64,000 nt of DNA from Ruegeria_C sp041537905 (GCF_041537905.1 NZ_JBGRUO010000001.1:372001-436000), one strand, 5' to 3'. Shown: positions 18,681 to 28,067, numbered from the stretch's first letter. Made by a program: numbers and translations. Notes: generated by a model from the sequence alone, not told the origin.

Positions 18681-20480
18681 CTATTCAAGCAGAAGCTTGG
18701 CCAACTCGGCATGTTGCCGTTTGACGACATCAAGCAAAGGCGTTGGATTACAACAACGGTCTATCATTCCAACTCGCACAAAGTAACCTCGATCAACCGA
18801 GATCAGCGTATCGCATACCAGACGGGTCTGCTTTAGCTTTGCGGCATGGGTCATACCCTCGGACAAGCGTTTGACCGTGCTGTCCAGATCATCCACTTTT
18901 AGCGCAGGGTTGTCCCCACCCATCCGCATATGAACAGACGCGTTTAAACCGGCCTGCGACGCCGCTGCGTCAATTGCATGTAACGTGTCCGCCACCGGAT
19001 CGGTCCGACCCAGCCGGAAAACTGCCCCGGCAAAGCCCATCCCGGCTAACGTAACAAGCTGCTCCGCGTTTTCGGCAGAAAACCCGTGGTTGATGACGTG
19101 GAAATAGGTGCCTTTCCCTTTGACGTCATCTTTCGTCCGCATCCGCGACAGCAGCAGCGGCAACCCGGTTTTCGAATGCGCCTGCTGAAGGCGCGGTGCG
19201 AGCGCTTCAAGATCGGGCCAGTCAATCGTGACCTCCCAATCCAACAGCACTTTGGCCTGCCCAGCGATCAGCGCCAGTAAATTGTCATCGGGTACGCCAT
19301 ATGAAAACAGCGTGATTTCGAACCCCAGATGGGCAAGGCTTGCCAGGCGAAGCCTTCGAACCGGGTCAAGCAGATCATGCAGCGGTATGCGCACGTGCCG
19401 GACCCCCATTTCCTGCAGGGCCAGCAGGGGATAGTCGTTACGAACCGGCTTGCGGTCGAATTCGTCCAGACCGCCAGAGGGTGGCACTTCGGTGACTTCC
19501 GCCCAGTTCTGACGAAGGTCAAACCCCAGAACGGGATGTGAGGGCTCACGCGGATCCGGCGCGATAATGGCAGGAGAAGCCGGTTTCCTTGTGTCTTCTG
19601 CGGTGATTTCAGCCCCGTTTGTTCGCACCATGCGCACCACATGCCCGTTCTCGTAAACGGTCACCAAAAAGTAGCCCAGCTTGGCGCGGTCATCGCGCCC
19701 GAACTCGCTGTCTTCGGGCGGCGTGGCGCGCAGCATCTCGCTGTAATCCTGCCGCACGAAACTGGTGGCAGGTGCGAGGTAATAGTCGGTCACTCCAAAC
19801 CGATCGTACCAAAAGTTATGAGCGTGACCTGCGAACACTGCCTCGACACTGTGGGCCTTGATCAGATCCAGAAGCCAGCCCCGCCCGGGTTGATTGGTGT
19901 TGTCGTAATGGTCGCGCTCGGTCGGTTCCATCAGGTACAAGGGATGGTGCAGGACAAGCATTTTGCGCTGAGCCTGAGAACCGGCCAGTTCCGCCTCAAG
20001 CCAATTGCGCTGTTCCATCTCACTGCTGAGGCCAGAATTGATGAGCTGCGCGTTGATCAGGAGAAACCGAATACCCCAACTGTCGAATGACTGGAACTGA
20101 GGTCCAAACTGCTGCTCCCAAGCTGCAATCGTTGCGTCTGTTGTCGGGCTGGCTGGCCCGCCCTTTATCGGCGTGTCGCCGATATCGTGATTTCCGGGAA
20201 TCTCGTAAAGGGGAACAGTCAGCTCTGACGCGATGGTGCGATACTCCCGGGCGGCCTGAACATAGGCGGCCCGGGTCTCGGGTACAGGGTGCAGCAGATC
20301 CCCGGCATGGATGACAAACTTGGCCGGTTGCTGGTTCAACTCTCTTACGACGTGGCGGAATCGCCAGTTGGCCCTTTGATTGACAGGGAAAGGCGAATTG
20401 CAGCTGTCATCGGTCGGGTTCACATGTGTGTCAGAGATCAGAGCGAAGCAACCAAGCTTCGCTCCGAGGTGTTTGCCCAT
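18681..20480 (-). CDS. Calcineurin-like metallophosphoesterase with large C-terminal domain
   Basis: A 599-residue protein. The N-terminal 300 residues are a metallophosphoesterase: 'ISDTHVNP' (D-x-H), 'VIHAGDLLHP' (GD), 'IPGNHDIGD' (GNHD), 'VLHHPLYL' and 'FAGHAHNFWY' give all five metal-ligand blocks. The C-terminal 280 residues (about 320-599) have no phosphoesterase motif. They read like an alternating beta/alpha barrel ('HVRIPLHDLL', 'KVLLDWEVTIDWPDLEAL', 'MGFAGAVFRLG'), perhaps a second enzyme domain. The start lies 1 bp after the tctA stop, so it is in one operon with tctB-tctA and probably acts on the transported compound. Substrate unknown; no signal peptide seen. Confidence 0.8.
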   Translation of the reverse strand: MGKHLGAKLGCFALISDTHVNPTDDSCNSPFPVNQRANWRFRHVVRELNQQPAKFVIHAGDLLHPVPETRAAYVQAAREYRTIASELTVPLYEIPGNHDIGDTPIKGGPASPTTDATIAAWEQQFGPQFQSFDSWGIRFLLINAQLINSGLSSEMEQRNWLEAELAGSQAQRKMLVLHHPLYLMEPTERDHYDNTNQPGRGWLLDLIKAHSVEAVFAGHAHNFWYDRFGVTDYYLAPATSFVRQDYSEMLRATPPEDSEFGRDDRAKLGYFLVTVYENGHVVRMVRTNGAEITAEDTRKPASPAIIAPDPREPSHPVLGFDLRQNWAEVTEVPPSGGLDEFDRKPVRNDYPLLALQEMGVRHVRIPLHDLLDPVRRLRLASLAHLGFEITLFSYGVPDDNLLALIAGQAKVLLDWEVTIDWPDLEALAPRLQQAHSKTGLPLLLSRMRTKDDVKGKGTYFHVINHGFSAENAEQLVTLAGMGFAGAVFRLGRTDPVADTLHAIDAAASQAGLNASVHMRMGGDNPALKVDDLDSTVKRLSEGMTHAAKLKQTRLVCDTLISVDRGYFVRVGMIDRCCNPTPLLDVVKRQHAELAKLLLE

Positions 20481-20481
20481 A

Positions 20482-21990
20482 TCACCCTCCTGTCGTCAGG
20501 GTGGACGCCTTACCTGTTCGCGATGCCTCGATCCGGCTGCGCACCAGTACGAAGATCGACAGGGCGGTCAGTATCCAGAAGGCGATACAGATCAGATTGC
20601 GCACGAATATCGAAAGGCTTCCGTCGCTCAGCAACAGCGATTGCCGGAAGTTGTCTTCAAGCAAGGGCCCCAGCACAAAGGCGATAAGGAACGGCGCGAC
20701 AGGAATGTCGAGACGCAACATCAGATATCCAACAAGTCCCATGCACAGCATGACCAGAATGTCGAAGATGTTGTTGTTCACCGCATAAGCGCCATAGACA
20801 CAGAGTACAAACACGATGGGATACAGGATGCGGTTCGGGATCAGGGCAACCTTGCTGAATCCCCGGATCGCGATTTTACCGATGATCAGAAGGTAGAACG
20901 AGCTGAGCAGGATACCCATGAACAGGGCGTAAACCATCGGCAGGTTGTCTTCGAACAGGATCGGACCGGGACGCAATCCGTGGATCATGAACGCGCCCAG
21001 GATCACGGCGGTGATCACGTCACCCGGCACGCCCAGCGCCAGCAGAGGGATCATGGTCGCCCCTGCTACACCGTTGTTTCCGGCCTCAGCGGCAGCGACG
21101 CCTTCAAGCTCACCCTTGCCGAAGTTTTCCTTGTTTTTCGAGTTCCGGCGCGCCTCGGAATAGCTCAGGAACGCAGCCGGAGCGCCGCCGATCCCCGGGA
21201 TTGCGCCCAGTATGACGCCAATGAAGCTGCCGCGGACGACCGATTTCAGCGTTTTGCGGAATTCGGCCAGTGTCGCCCCGCCGCCCAGTTGCGAGCGTTG
21301 CGCCCCACCGATACGCGGGCCCCGGGTTGATCTGTCGATAATTTCCGGCAACGCAAACAGACCGATCAGCACCGGGATAAAGTTCAGGCCCGACATCAAT
21401 TCGAAATTGCCGAAGATGAACCGGTCGGTGCCATACACCAGATCCAGACCCACGGTCGCCAGCATCAGCCCAAGACAAGCGGAAAGTATACCTTTGGTCA
21501 GGCTAGGTCCTGCCACACCTGCGATGATGGTCAGCGAGAAGACAATCAGCGTGAAAAACTCTGGCGGCCCAAATCGCAGGGCGAAAGTGGCGAGAACTCC
21601 CGCAAACAAGATCAGCGAAATGTTCGAGATCAGGTCAGCCACACAGGAAGAATAGAGCGCAATATCCAGCGCCTTGCGCGCCTGACCCTTCTGGGCCATC
21701 GGATAGCCGTCAAGCACCGTACAGGATGCCGCAGGCGTGCCGGGGGTCTTGATGAGGATTGCCGTCAACGACCCGCCATACAACCCTCCTTTGTAAACCC
21801 CCAACAACAGCAGGATGCCGGTCACTGGTGGCATCGAGAAGGTGAATGGGAGAACCAGAGCGACCCCCATCGGCGTGGTCATTCCTGGGATTGCGCCGAT
21901 TATGGTACCGATCAGAACGCCTATTCCGATAACAAGAAAGTTCTCAACGCTGAGGAAGAGGTCCAGGGCATAGGAAATATTCTCAATCAT
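20482..21990 (-). CDS. tctA: Tripartite tricarboxylate transporter permease, TctA family
   Basis: A 502-residue membrane protein with about 11-12 membrane segments and the TctA signatures 'GAIPGMTTPMGVALVLPFTF' near 33-52 and 'GAIPGIGGAPAAFLSY' near 260. TctA is the large permease of TTT uptake systems, driven by an ion gradient and fed by a periplasmic TctC. TctB lies 12 bp upstream and tctC is divergent, completing the system. Substrate cannot be read from the permease. Confidence 0.93.
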   Translation of the reverse strand: MIENISYALDLFLSVENFLVIGIGVLIGTIIGAIPGMTTPMGVALVLPFTFSMPPVTGILLLLGVYKGGLYGGSLTAILIKTPGTPAASCTVLDGYPMAQKGQARKALDIALYSSCVADLISNISLILFAGVLATFALRFGPPEFFTLIVFSLTIIAGVAGPSLTKGILSACLGLMLATVGLDLVYGTDRFIFGNFELMSGLNFIPVLIGLFALPEIIDRSTRGPRIGGAQRSQLGGGATLAEFRKTLKSVVRGSFIGVILGAIPGIGGAPAAFLSYSEARRNSKNKENFGKGELEGVAAAEAGNNGVAGATMIPLLALGVPGDVITAVILGAFMIHGLRPGPILFEDNLPMVYALFMGILLSSFYLLIIGKIAIRGFSKVALIPNRILYPIVFVLCVYGAYAVNNNIFDILVMLCMGLVGYLMLRLDIPVAPFLIAFVLGPLLEDNFRQSLLLSDGSLSIFVRNLICIAFWILTALSIFVLVRSRIEASRTGKASTLTTGG

Positions 21991-22002
21991 TGTGCATCCT
22001 CC

Positions 22003-22512
22003 TCACAGCAGCGTTTCAAAGATGCCAAGAGGCATTGGAATGCCGGCGACATGCAAAAAGAACAGATACAGCCCGATCGGGATCAGGATGCTCAGCGGAA
22101 TGATGTACTTCCATTTCCGCTCGCCGAAATAGAGCATCATGGCTGGCATCAGCACGATTGACCCGGCAACGATCCCAACCGTTGTCAGGGCGAAATAGAA
22201 CAGAAACAACGCGAAGATCAGGATCACGATCCGTAAGGTGGCCGGAAGGGTTGCCAGCTTGTATTCGGCATCTTCGGACGCGTCTTCATCACCCTCGGGC
22301 ACCTTGAGCGTGAATGTTTCAAGCAACAGAAAGCATGAAGAAATAACGACACCCCAAGCAATGGTGTAGGGCCAGAAATCCGGCGACAACGCAGAGATCT
22401 GCACTGAGCCCGGAACAATCACACCTGACGGGATAAGGGAGAAGATGGCAGCCAATCCCAACACTATGAACAGGATGGCCGTGATTAAGTCCTTGGTCTT
22501 TTTGTTGGTCAT
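22003..22512 (-). CDS. tctB: Tripartite tricarboxylate transporter small membrane subunit, TctB family
   Basis: A 169-residue protein with four predicted membrane helices and the family layout of TctB (hydrophilic loop 'PEGDEDASEDAEYK' after the second helix). The ATG at 22512 is preceded by GGGAGGAAC and overlaps the stop of the ROK regulator gene (ATGA). TctB is the poorly conserved partner of the TctA permease. It is identified mainly by position, size and topology. Confidence 0.88.
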   Translation of the reverse strand: MTNKKTKDLITAILFIVLGLAAIFSLIPSGVIVPGSVQISALSPDFWPYTIAWGVVISSCFLLLETFTLKVPEGDEDASEDAEYKLATLPATLRIVILIFALFLFYFALTTVGIVAGSIVLMPAMMLYFGERKWKYIIPLSILIPIGLYLFFLHVAGIPMPLGIFETLL

Positions 22513-23726
22513 GTTCCTCCCTTCGCCAGCAACTGGCTCAGATTTATGTCCTTGAAGATCAGGTTTTCTCGGATGGACAGCCACCTTGCGGCGCCGATAT
22601 GGGTCATTTCGGTCGCCTGCACCTCAATGTCCCCAAGCCGCTTTGGCGTTTGAAATGCGATCTGCGATTTCAACGCACCGACAAAGGCTGGTGATTCAGA
22701 CAGAGGACCCGCCAAGATGACGAGATCGGGCTTCAGCACCGTGAAAAGCAAGGCAAAGGTTCGGGCCATCCCCGCACCAAGCCGCTCAAGCGCCTTCACA
22801 ATCGTCGCGTCGCCGGCGTTGGCCTTGCCGACCAGATCGACCATGGCACGACCCCATTCCGCATCGGTGGTCAGCGACCCAGTTTTTTCCCCGATTATCT
22901 CCCGGACAAAAGCCCGGCCGCTTTGCGCGTCTTCGAGTGTGGGGAAGTGCTCAACAGGTCCGGTTGCGTCAGATGACGATGTGTAAGGCGCGTCGCTCAG
23001 CACACTGCTGGTGGTCAGCTGTCCCTCAGCGGCGCTGCCACCCAGTGTCATTGCAAAGCCGGTCACCAGACTGCAATGCAGCGTCACCACGTTTTCATAG
23101 TCACGGGCGATACCGAAGGTCGTTTCCGCAAGGTTGATGGCAGAGGAAGGCGTCTCAAGCGTTATGGGCCCATTGAGTGCTGCCCTGAAAATCGCGCCAA
23201 CGTCGATCTCTTCGTTCCACCCCAGGAGCGGGGCGGAAATCAGTCGTTTTGACGCTTTATCGATATGTCCCGCAATCGCGATGCCGGTGCCAAAGAACCG
23301 GTCGGTATCCTCGACATGTTCATCCACCAGCTCGGCCGACTTCCGCGCGCAGAGTTCGAGAAAGGATGCACCGTCATCCATTGGCAGGCCGGTACCTTCC
23401 CAGGATGCGACTTTGTTGTTTTCCAGATCAGCAAGCGTCACCGACTGGCGGAACGCGTTAATGCCAATCCCGATAATGTAACCTCCTTGCCCTTGCGGCG
23501 ACAGCTGAACAAACCGCCGACCGCGGCGGCCATCGGGATCGGACAGCTCTTTTTCCACAATCAGATCTGCATCAAGCAGGTCACGCGTAATGCGCGAGAT
23601 CGTCGCCGCATTGAGGCCAATATTGGCGGCAATCGCCGTGCGGGAAATCGATCGATTCCGAACAATTTCCCCCAACACCAGACGTCTGTTGGCCCTGCCA
23701 GTCTCACTGTGGGTCCTTGCAGACAT
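22509..23726 (-). CDS. ROK-family transcriptional regulator
   Basis: About 405 residues. The N-terminus has a winged helix ('RTAIAANIGLNAATISRITRDLLDADLI', residues 30-60), as in NagC/Mlc/XylR regulators; the remainder is a ROK-type kinase-like fold. The ROK sugar-phosphorylation and zinc-binding signatures are absent: the usual cysteine-rich motif is replaced by a serine-rich stretch ('VLSDAPYTSSSD'). It may therefore bind a non-sugar ligand. The start at 23726 follows GAGGA; an ATG at 23741 is the alternative. It is first in the tctB-tctA-phosphoesterase operon and divergent from tctC, so it probably controls both. Confidence 0.86.
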   Translation of the reverse strand: MSARTHSETGRANRRLVLGEIVRNRSISRTAIAANIGLNAATISRITRDLLDADLIVEKELSDPDGRRGRRFVQLSPQGQGGYIIGIGINAFRQSVTLADLENNKVASWEGTGLPMDDGASFLELCARKSAELVDEHVEDTDRFFGTGIAIAGHIDKASKRLISAPLLGWNEEIDVGAIFRAALNGPITLETPSSAINLAETTFGIARDYENVVTLHCSLVTGFAMTLGGSAAEGQLTTSSVLSDAPYTSSSDATGPVEHFPTLEDAQSGRAFVREIIGEKTGSLTTDAEWGRAMVDLVGKANAGDATIVKALERLGAGMARTFALLFTVLKPDLVILAGPLSESPAFVGALKSQIAFQTPKRLGDIEVQATEMTHIGAARWLSIRENLIFKDINLSQLLAKGGT

Positions 23727-23772
23727 TGATTTTCCTCGCATTTCCCACTCCCTAATCTGAAGTTACATTTTT

Positions 23773-23795
23773 TATTTACTTTCTGCAAGCAAATA
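23773..23795. promoter_or_regulatory. Candidate ROK-regulator operator in the divergent tct promoter
   Basis: TATTTACTT (23773-23781) and AAGCAAATA (23787-23795) form an inverted repeat, 8 of 9 positions matching, spaced by 5 bp. It lies in the 112 bp between the divergent ROK gene and tctC, in AT-rich DNA where promoters are expected. AT-rich inverted repeats of this size are typical of NagC/XylR-type regulators. Binding is inferred. Confidence 0.6.
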
Positions 23796-23838
23796 TATAT
23801 CTTCGATGACAATCAAGCGAACCAAGGGAGGATACACT

Positions 23839-24822
23839 ATGAGTTTTCTAAAGAGAATCGGCGCCACGGTGAGCCTGGCCACCCTGGCCTCGATCGGCGG
23901 CGTGGCCATGGCTGCGGACTATCCCAGCAAGCCCGTAACACTGGTGGTGCCATATGGTCCGGGCGGCGCAGCTGATCTCGCTGCCCGCACGCTGAGCACA
24001 GAAGCCCCTGAATATCTGGGCGAAAATATTCTGGTTGTGAACAAGACCGGGGCGGGCGGCGTCGTTGGCTCGACCCAGGTCGCAAAATCGCGCAATGATG
24101 GACACACCCTGCTGATGGCACGCGTGGGATCGCAGGCGACTGTTCCCGCGATCAACCGCACCATTCCTTACAAGTGGGACGATTTCACCTTTCTGGGCCT
24201 GATCGAGAAAAACCCGTTTGTTCTAGGTGTCAGCGCAGATTCACCCTACCAGAACTTTGATGAGTTGAAGGAGGCCATCACGAACGGAGAACGGCTGTCC
24301 TATGCCTCGGCCGGTGTTGGGACATTGCTGCACATGGCGATGTTGATCATGCTGGATGACATCGGGGTCGATTCCGAAGCGCTGATCCATGTTCCTTTCA
24401 AAGGCGGCGGCAAGGCCACGGCTGCGGTTGTTGGCGGCCATGCGGACCTGATTTTCCACAACTTGTCGGGCTTGTCCGGTGCGATCGAAAGCGGTCAGAT
24501 TCGCCCCCTTCTGACCACTACGCCCGAACGCTTTGCAACCATTCCGGACACGCCAACCGCGCAGGAAATGGGCCACCCGAATCTGGAAAACGTGATCGGC
24601 TGGACCGGTGTCTGGGGTCCCAAGGACCTGCCCGAAGATGTCGTTGCCAAATGGGTTGAGGTTCTGGGTGCCATCGCAGCAGACGAAAGCTGGCTTGAAG
24701 CCACCCAAAAGCTGGGCTCTGTTCCTGCGGTCCTGTCCCCGGACGACACCAAGGCGTTTGTCGAAGGGCAGGTCAACACCTTCAGCACCGTTGCTGAAAA
24801 GCTGAATATGGTGATCGAATAA
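23839..24822 (+). CDS. tctC: Tripartite tricarboxylate transporter substrate-binding protein, TctC family
   Basis: A 327-residue periplasmic binding protein of the TctC/Bug family. A Sec signal peptide covers the first 25 residues and ends 'GGVAMAADYPSKPVTLVVPY'; the mature start 'YPSKPVTLVVPYGPGGAAD' is the Bug-family hallmark. The ATG at 23839 follows GGGAGGA at 23826-23832; an earlier in-frame ATG has no such site. It delivers substrate to TctAB. The sulfatase and GMC oxidoreductase genes follow on the same strand, which suggests the ligand is a sulfated alcohol. Confidence 0.94.
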   Translation: MSFLKRIGATVSLATLASIGGVAMAADYPSKPVTLVVPYGPGGAADLAARTLSTEAPEYLGENILVVNKTGAGGVVGSTQVAKSRNDGHTLLMARVGSQATVPAINRTIPYKWDDFTFLGLIEKNPFVLGVSADSPYQNFDELKEAITNGERLSYASAGVGTLLHMAMLIMLDDIGVDSEALIHVPFKGGGKATAAVVGGHADLIFHNLSGLSGAIESGQIRPLLTTTPERFATIPDTPTAQEMGHPNLENVIGWTGVWGPKDLPEDVVAKWVEVLGAIAADESWLEATQKLGSVPAVLSPDDTKAFVEGQVNTFSTVAEKLNMVIE

Positions 24823-24838
24823 GTCCCGACACCTTTCT

Positions 24839-24879
24839 GGCCGGGCGGCTCATGTCTTTGTATCCAAAGCCGCCCGGCC
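24839..24879 (+). terminator. Perfect 12-bp hairpin after tctC
   Basis: GGCCGGGCGGCT (24839-24850) pairs perfectly with AGCCGCCCGGCC (24868-24879) across a 17-nt loop, 17 bp after the tctC stop. There is no clear U-run, so it may act as a partial terminator or as a 3' stabiliser that raises tctC mRNA over the downstream enzymes, as is common after binding-protein genes. Confidence 0.65.
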
Positions 24880-24912
24880 ACTTTCAATCAACACAAAATC
24901 ATAGGTTGCCGA

Positions 24913-26448
24913 ATGCCCCGTCCCAACATTTTGCTCATTCAAGCCGATCAACTGGCTGCAAATGCTCTAGCGTCATACGGGAACAGAACTGTCAAAGCGC
25001 CGAATATGGACCGCCTTGCGCAAAACGGCGTGGTGTTTGAGAACTGCTATTGCAACCTGCCCATGTGCGGTCCGTCCCGCGCGTCGATGCACGCGGGCAA
25101 ACTGCCCTTCTCGATCGAAATGTACGACAATGCCAGCGAGTTTCACGCCGACATCCCCACCTTCGCCCACTACCTGCGCAGCATGGACTACCGGGTTGAG
25201 ATGTCTGGCAAGATGCACTTTGTCGGCCCCGATCAGCTGCACGGATATGACAAGCGCCATACAACCGAGATTTATCCGGCGAACTTTGCCTGGACCGTGG
25301 ATTGGTCCAAAGGGCGGGAATACAAACCCACCAACCTGACCATGGCGCCGATCCTGGAAAGCGGCCCGGCCATCCGCACCATGCAAATGGATTATGATGA
25401 CGAGGTCGAATACCACGGCATTCAGGCGCTGTATGATCTGGCCCGCAAGGGCGATGACCGCCCTTTCATGCTGACGGTCTCCTTCACCTCACCGCATTCG
25501 CCCTTTGTGATCGGTCAGGAATATTGGGATATCTACGACCATGATGAGATCGAATACCCTGCCGTCGATCCGTTGGATCTGGACGAGATGGACCATCTCA
25601 GCCGCAATCTGCATTATTGCCAGTCCCGCCACGAATTTACCGTCACCCCCGAAGACCGCCGAAAAGCACGCCACGGGTATTATGGCATGATCTCGTATAT
25701 CGACGAGAAAGTCGGGCATCTTGTCGATGTTCTGGAAAGAACCGGTCAGATCGACAATACCATCGTCATCCTTACCGCCGACCACGGCGAGATGATGGGC
25801 GAGCGTGGCATGTGGTTCAAACAACACTTCTTCGAATGGGCCGCCAGCGTGCCCTTCATCGTTTACGCGCCGGAACGCTATGCGCCGGCGCGGGTGAAAG
25901 AAAACGTTTCACTTGTCGATCTCCTCCCAACGCTTGTGGATCTGGCAGCTGGCGGTTCGTTCGAAGACTATGCCGCGCCCATTGACGGGCAATCGCTGGT
26001 TCCCGCCCTCAGCGGGGATACAACCGGCCTGTCGGATGTGGTGATTTCCGAATTTGCCGCCGACGGCTCTACAGGTCCCAGCCGAATGGTCAAGAAAGGT
26101 CCGTGGAAGCTGATGTGGCTCGAAGGGGTCGATACGCTGCTGTACAACATCGACAAGGATCCCAACGAGGTGAACAACCGCGCCGCCGATCCCGACTGCG
26201 CGGATATCCGGGACGAGTTGGAGGCCATTCTGTTCGACGGCTGGGACCCGGACGATCTGCGCAATGCGATCCGGGCCAGCCAGGTCCGTCGCCTGGCTAT
26301 CCACAAGGTGACGGGCGGCGATCCGACCTATGTCTATACCGTCCGCCATGATGATGGGGACCGGTACATCCGAAACGCTGGTGCCGCAGATACGAAAGCA
26401 CGCGCGCGCCTGCCCTATGTGGCTCCTGCGAAACCCGATCTGGTATAG
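24913..26448 (+). CDS. Choline-sulfatase-like type I sulfatase
   Basis: A 511-residue cytoplasmic sulfatase (no signal peptide). The formylglycine site is 'MCGPSRASMHAGKL' (C-x-P-S-R), with Cys about residue 53. Regions 'MSGKMHFVGPDQLHGYDKRHTTEIYP' (read in parts: MSGKMHFVGP, DQLHGYDKR, TTEIYP), 'DHGEMMGERGMWFK' and the C-terminal 'AIRASQVRRLAIHKV' match the choline-sulfatase (BetC) subfamily closely. Such enzymes hydrolyse choline-O-sulfate to choline and sulfate. The signature differs from the CAPAR form of the Sinorhizobium enzyme as recalled, so a related sulfate ester is possible. The GMC oxidoreductase follows 2 bp later. Confidence 0.85.
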   Translation: MPRPNILLIQADQLAANALASYGNRTVKAPNMDRLAQNGVVFENCYCNLPMCGPSRASMHAGKLPFSIEMYDNASEFHADIPTFAHYLRSMDYRVEMSGKMHFVGPDQLHGYDKRHTTEIYPANFAWTVDWSKGREYKPTNLTMAPILESGPAIRTMQMDYDDEVEYHGIQALYDLARKGDDRPFMLTVSFTSPHSPFVIGQEYWDIYDHDEIEYPAVDPLDLDEMDHLSRNLHYCQSRHEFTVTPEDRRKARHGYYGMISYIDEKVGHLVDVLERTGQIDNTIVILTADHGEMMGERGMWFKQHFFEWAASVPFIVYAPERYAPARVKENVSLVDLLPTLVDLAAGGSFEDYAAPIDGQSLVPALSGDTTGLSDVVISEFAADGSTGPSRMVKKGPWKLMWLEGVDTLLYNIDKDPNEVNNRAADPDCADIRDELEAILFDGWDPDDLRNAIRASQVRRLAIHKVTGGDPTYVYTVRHDDGDRYIRNAGAADTKARARLPYVAPAKPDLV

Positions 26449-26450
26449 AA

Positions 26451-28067
26451 ATGTCCTACGATTACATAATCATAGGCGCAGGCTCAGCTGGCTGCGTCAT
26501 CGCCAACCGATTGTCCGCAGACCCCAATATCCGGGTGCTGCTGCTTGAAGCCGGAGGCAAGGACACAAACCCTTGGATTCACATTCCGGTTGGCTATTTC
26601 AAGACATTGCACAACCCGAACACCGACTGGTGCTACAAAACCGAGCCCGATCCGGGTCTCAACGGGCGCGCGCTGGACTGGCCGCGCGGCAAGACGCTTG
26701 GCGGATCTTCCTCGATCAATGGTCTGCTCTATGTCCGAGGTCAGAAAGAGGATTATGATCGCTGGGCTCAGTTGGGCAACACAGGCTGGTCCTGGGACGA
26801 TGTCCTGCCATTGTTCAAACGTTCAGAAAACCATGAAGACGGCGATCCCGAACTTCATGGTAAGGACGGGGAACTGGCGGTCTCGCTGATCCGCGCGAAA
26901 TCCAAAATATCCGAGGCCTTCATAGGCGCGGCCGTGGAAATGGGCGTGCCTCGGACCGACGACTATAATGGCCCTGATCAGGAAGGCGCCGGTTACTTTC
27001 ACCAAACCGCGCGCAAGGGGTTTCGGTGTTCATCGGCCAAGGCCTTCCTGACCCCGATCAAGAAAACCCGTCAGAACCTTGACGTCGTCACTCACGCCCA
27101 TACAACCGGCCTTGTTTTTGCCCCAGACGCGCCGAAACAGGTGACGGGCGTTTCCTATTCCCGCGAGGGGTCATCCAATCGCGCCATGCTGAAACCGGGT
27201 GGTGAAGTGATCCTGTCCGCCGGAGCCATCGGTTCACCGCAATTGCTGGAAGTGTCCGGCATCGGCAACCCCCAGGTGCTCAGTGCAGCGGGCATCGAGG
27301 CCCGCCATGCGTTGCCCGGAGTCGGTGAACACCTGCAGGATCATTTGCAGATCCGCCTTGTTTATGAAGTCAACGTTCCGACACTGAATGATGCGATCAA
27401 CAACGTCCTCCATCGCGCGGCCATTGGCATCGAATACGGTTTGCGCCGCACCGGGCCGATGAGCCTTGGCGCCAGCCAGGTGGCGATCTTTGCCAAGTCG
27501 ATGCAGGGGCTTGAGACCCCCGATATCCAGTTCCATTTCCAACCCCTTTCCGCCGACAAGCCGGGCATCGAGATGCACCCTTTCTCGGGCTTCACCTCTT
27601 CCGTTTGCCAGCTGCGACCAGAAAGCCGGGGTCACATCCACGTCACCTCGCCCGATGCGCAGGTCTATCCCAAGATCGTTCCAAACTACCTGTCGACCAC
27701 CGGTGATCAGCTATGCGCGATCCGCGCGGTGAAATTCGCCCGCGCCATGACCAAAACCAATGCGCTGGCTCCCTACATCGTGCGCGAACATGTACCCTCG
27801 GGCAAGGTCGAGACGGATGAAGACCATCTCGAAGCCGCACGTGATATGGCGCAGACAATCTATCATCCAACCTCGACCTGCAAAATGGGCACTGATGATC
27901 GTGCCGTAGTCGATCCGCGACTGCGTGTGCACGGCATCCGTGGTCTACGCGTTGCCGACGCCTCGGTCATGCCTGACATTGTCAGTGGCAACACCAACGC
28001 GCCGACGATCATGATCGGGGAAAAATGCTGCGACATGGTCCTAGAAGATCGCAGAAAACCTTCATAA
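26451..28067 (+). CDS. GMC-family FAD oxidoreductase, choline dehydrogenase-like
   Basis: A 538-residue GMC oxidoreductase. FAD-binding 'IIIGAGSAGCVIANRLS' is at the N-terminus, GMC signature 1 is 'GKTLGGSSSINGLLYVRG', signature 2 is 'GAIGSPQLLEVSGIG', and the active-site region is 'YHPTSTCKMG' with 'SGNTNAPTIMIGEK'. The family oxidises primary alcohols, including choline to betaine aldehyde. Located 2 bp after the sulfatase, it likely oxidises the alcohol freed by desulfation. Substrate choline is plausible but not proven; no betaine-aldehyde dehydrogenase is adjacent. Confidence 0.87.
   Translation: MSYDYIIIGAGSAGCVIANRLSADPNIRVLLLEAGGKDTNPWIHIPVGYFKTLHNPNTDWCYKTEPDPGLNGRALDWPRGKTLGGSSSINGLLYVRGQKEDYDRWAQLGNTGWSWDDVLPLFKRSENHEDGDPELHGKDGELAVSLIRAKSKISEAFIGAAVEMGVPRTDDYNGPDQEGAGYFHQTARKGFRCSSAKAFLTPIKKTRQNLDVVTHAHTTGLVFAPDAPKQVTGVSYSREGSSNRAMLKPGGEVILSAGAIGSPQLLEVSGIGNPQVLSAAGIEARHALPGVGEHLQDHLQIRLVYEVNVPTLNDAINNVLHRAAIGIEYGLRRTGPMSLGASQVAIFAKSMQGLETPDIQFHFQPLSADKPGIEMHPFSGFTSSVCQLRPESRGHIHVTSPDAQVYPKIVPNYLSTTGDQLCAIRAVKFARAMTKTNALAPYIVREHVPSGKVETDEDHLEAARDMAQTIYHPTSTCKMGTDDRAVVDPRLRVHGIRGLRVADASVMPDIVSGNTNAPTIMIGEKCCDMVLEDRRKPS

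Noticed and set aside
24310..24340. GGGACATTGCTGCAC inside tctC resembles the core of the 41-bp palindromic element
   Set aside because: It is normal coding sequence for a conserved tctC region, lacks the element's ends and does not form the hairpin.
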